Source: an uncultured Pseudomonadota bacterium | GTDB taxonomy: Bacteria; Myxococcota_A; UBA9042; CAIXZC01 | Assembly (NCBI GenBank): GCA_937876385.1 | Contig: CALFHQ010000537.1 | Coordinates: forward strand, 1 to 6,858 | Direction: 5' to 3' | DNA: 6,858 nucleotides | Shown: piece after piece, positions 6,459-6,858 of the stretch | How the letters are laid out: every line of letters begins with the position of its first letter | Numbering within the stretch: the stretch's first letter is position 1 | The notes under the pieces: generated by a model | What the model saw: only the letters and a program-made list of their open reading frames with translations | Database searches by the model: none | Told to the model about the DNA's origin: nothing | Translations under genes and position numbers: made by a program

Positions 6459-6479
6459 CCCACCCTCATTCCCTGCTTC
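6459..6479. repeat. Diverged third copy of the 24-base repeat
   Basis: This 21-base stretch begins CCCACCCTC and ends CCCTGCTTC, matching the tandem repeat units after removal of one ACC triplet and a few substitutions. It is separated from the second copy by 14 bases. It suggests an older, decayed unit of the same array. Confidence 0.55.
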
Positions 6480-6501
6480 GAAGCCTGAAGACATGAATCT
6501 C

Positions 6502-6530
6502 TTCTCACACAGGCAGTTACGGTTCATAAT
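6502..6530 (+). promoter_or_regulatory. Weak promoter candidate for the sigma factor gene
   Basis: TTCTCA (6502-6507) and CATAAT (6525-6530) are spaced by 17 bases and match the sigma-70 consensus in four and five positions. Transcription would start near 6537, at the foot of the hairpin at 6541-6562, leaving a leader of about 150 bases before ATG 6688. Support is only from hexamer matching. Confidence 0.3.
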
Positions 6531-6540
6531 GGCCCCGGCC

Positions 6541-6562
6541 CCATCCTCGATGTTGAGGGTGG
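6541..6562 (+). other. 8-base-pair hairpin in the presumed sigma leader
   Basis: The arms CCATCCTC (6541-6548) and GAGGGTGG (6555-6562) pair over eight positions, one of them a G-U wobble in the plus-strand RNA, around the six-base loop GATGTT. No U-run follows on either strand, so a rho-independent terminator is unlikely. It could be a 5' stabilising structure or a protein site. The right arm is the reverse complement of the octamer shared by all three repeat copies upstream. Confidence 0.5.
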
Positions 6563-6687
6563 TAACGGCAACAACACAACAACGGTAGAGCTTGATGCAG
6601 AGCGCACTGGAACCCTTGACTACTCTCCTTGTTTCGGCGGGAGAACTTCTCGGAAATGTCCTCGTATACGGGGCGGCCTTCTGGGTG

Positions 6688-6858
6688 ATGGCGGTCGGAA
6701 ATCCGGGCAAATCCCCTGCCCAGGAAGATGAAATCTCCGACGAGGAACTAATGAAAAGATATGTAGAAGGAGACGCACGAGCCTTCGACCGATTGCTCAC
6801 CCGGTACGAAAAGCGAGTCTACTGGTTCATCTTCAAGTGGTATCACGACGAGTACAAG
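6688..6858 (+). CDS. RNA polymerase sigma-70 family factor, N-terminal fragment
   Basis: From ATG 6688 the frame is open to the window edge (57 codons), so the gene is truncated on the right. After a 15-residue polar N-terminus the peptide reads DEELMKRYVEGDARAFDRLL and then TRYEKRVYWFIFKWYHDEYK. This is the start of sigma region 2 (2.1 and into 2.2) as seen in ECF-type sigma factors: the E-L-M-x-x-Y-x-x-G-D-x-x-A-F-x-x-L pattern is diagnostic. Such proteins bind core RNA polymerase and direct it to promoters of a regulon, often in stress or envelope responses. Regions 2.3 to 4 are outside the window. The start is uncertain: no good ribosome site precedes 6688, and the same frame is open back to 6589 with another ATG at 6595. 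It is divergent from the lipoprotein gene across a 407-base region. Confidence 0.85.
   Translation, partial: MAVGNPGKSPAQEDEISDEELMKRYVEGDARAFDRLLTRYEKRVYWFIFKWYHDEYK

Larger units (their letters stand above)
6281..6687. other. Divergent intergenic region with repeats and promoters
   Basis: This 407-base gap separates the lipoprotein gene from the sigma factor. Reading frames crossing it on either strand give low-complexity translations rich in Trp-Gly or Pro and have no family resemblance, so I treat it as non-coding. From right of the lipoprotein outward it holds a 5' leader with a short hairpin, a sigma-70-type promoter, a strongly pyrimidine-rich stretch with a 24-base tandem duplication (about 6365-6480), a weak plus-strand promoter candidate, and an 8-base-pair hairpin. 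Its 3' end may belong to the sigma gene if an upstream start is used. Confidence 0.7.

Noticed and set aside
6317..6508. 63-codon minus-strand frame through the repeats
   Set aside because: The Gly-Trp-rich translation is simply the tandem repeat read through, the frame runs across the lipoprotein promoter, and there is no good ribosome site.
6378..6800. 140-codon minus-strand frame covering the intergenic region and the sigma start
   Set aside because: It overlaps the clear sigma region 2 on the opposite strand and crosses the repeats, giving low-complexity sequence.

Overview
The window looks like a chromosomal stretch of a moderately GC-rich Gram-negative bacterium. Outer-membrane-type exported proteins, a lipobox lipoprotein and good Shine-Dalgarno sites support this. 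The cysteine-rich lipoprotein with C-x-x-x-x-x-C type knots and the divergent RNA polymerase sigma factor resemble what is seen in the former Deltaproteobacteria (Myxococcota, Bradymonadota and relatives). That placement is an inference, not a demonstrated taxonomy. No tRNA, rRNA, insertion sequence, integrase or CRISPR array is visible.

Layout. On the plus strand, bases 1-118 carry the C-terminal end of an HU/IHF-family DNA-bending protein, followed after 42 bases by a complete CTP synthase gene (pyrG, 161-1777). A convergent cluster on the minus strand follows, read from right to left: a cysteine-rich lipoprotein (6280-5954), an AzgA-like/NCS2 nucleobase permease (5865-4291, GTG start), a galactokinase-family sugar kinase (4279-3083), an RmlA-like sugar-1-phosphate nucleotidyltransferase (3095-2358), and a small exported protein with beta-barrel character (2347-1823). 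The last four are packed with gaps of 11 and 10 bases and one 13-base overlap, so they are almost certainly one operon with translational coupling. The lipoprotein lies 88 bases upstream of the permease and has its own convincing sigma-70-type promoter, which may also serve the operon. A 407-base intergenic region (6281-6687) separates it from a divergent sigma-70 family factor whose first 57 codons run off the right edge.

How the genes may work together. The kinase and nucleotidyltransferase form a plausible two-step route: sugar to sugar-1-phosphate, then to NDP-sugar. With galactose this would give UDP-galactose (or dTDP-galactose) without GalT. The permease could supply a nucleobase for the NTP pool this uses, but that link is speculative.

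The most unusual non-coding structure is in the divergent intergenic region: a perfect 24-base tandem duplication (6397-6444) whose minus strand fits a six-run G-quadruplex motif, a diverged third copy, and an inverted copy of its core octamer folded into an 8-base-pair hairpin (6541-6562). These all lie between the two divergent genes. I did not find a clearly unprecedented biological system; the sugar-activation operon and the G-rich repeat region are the best leads.
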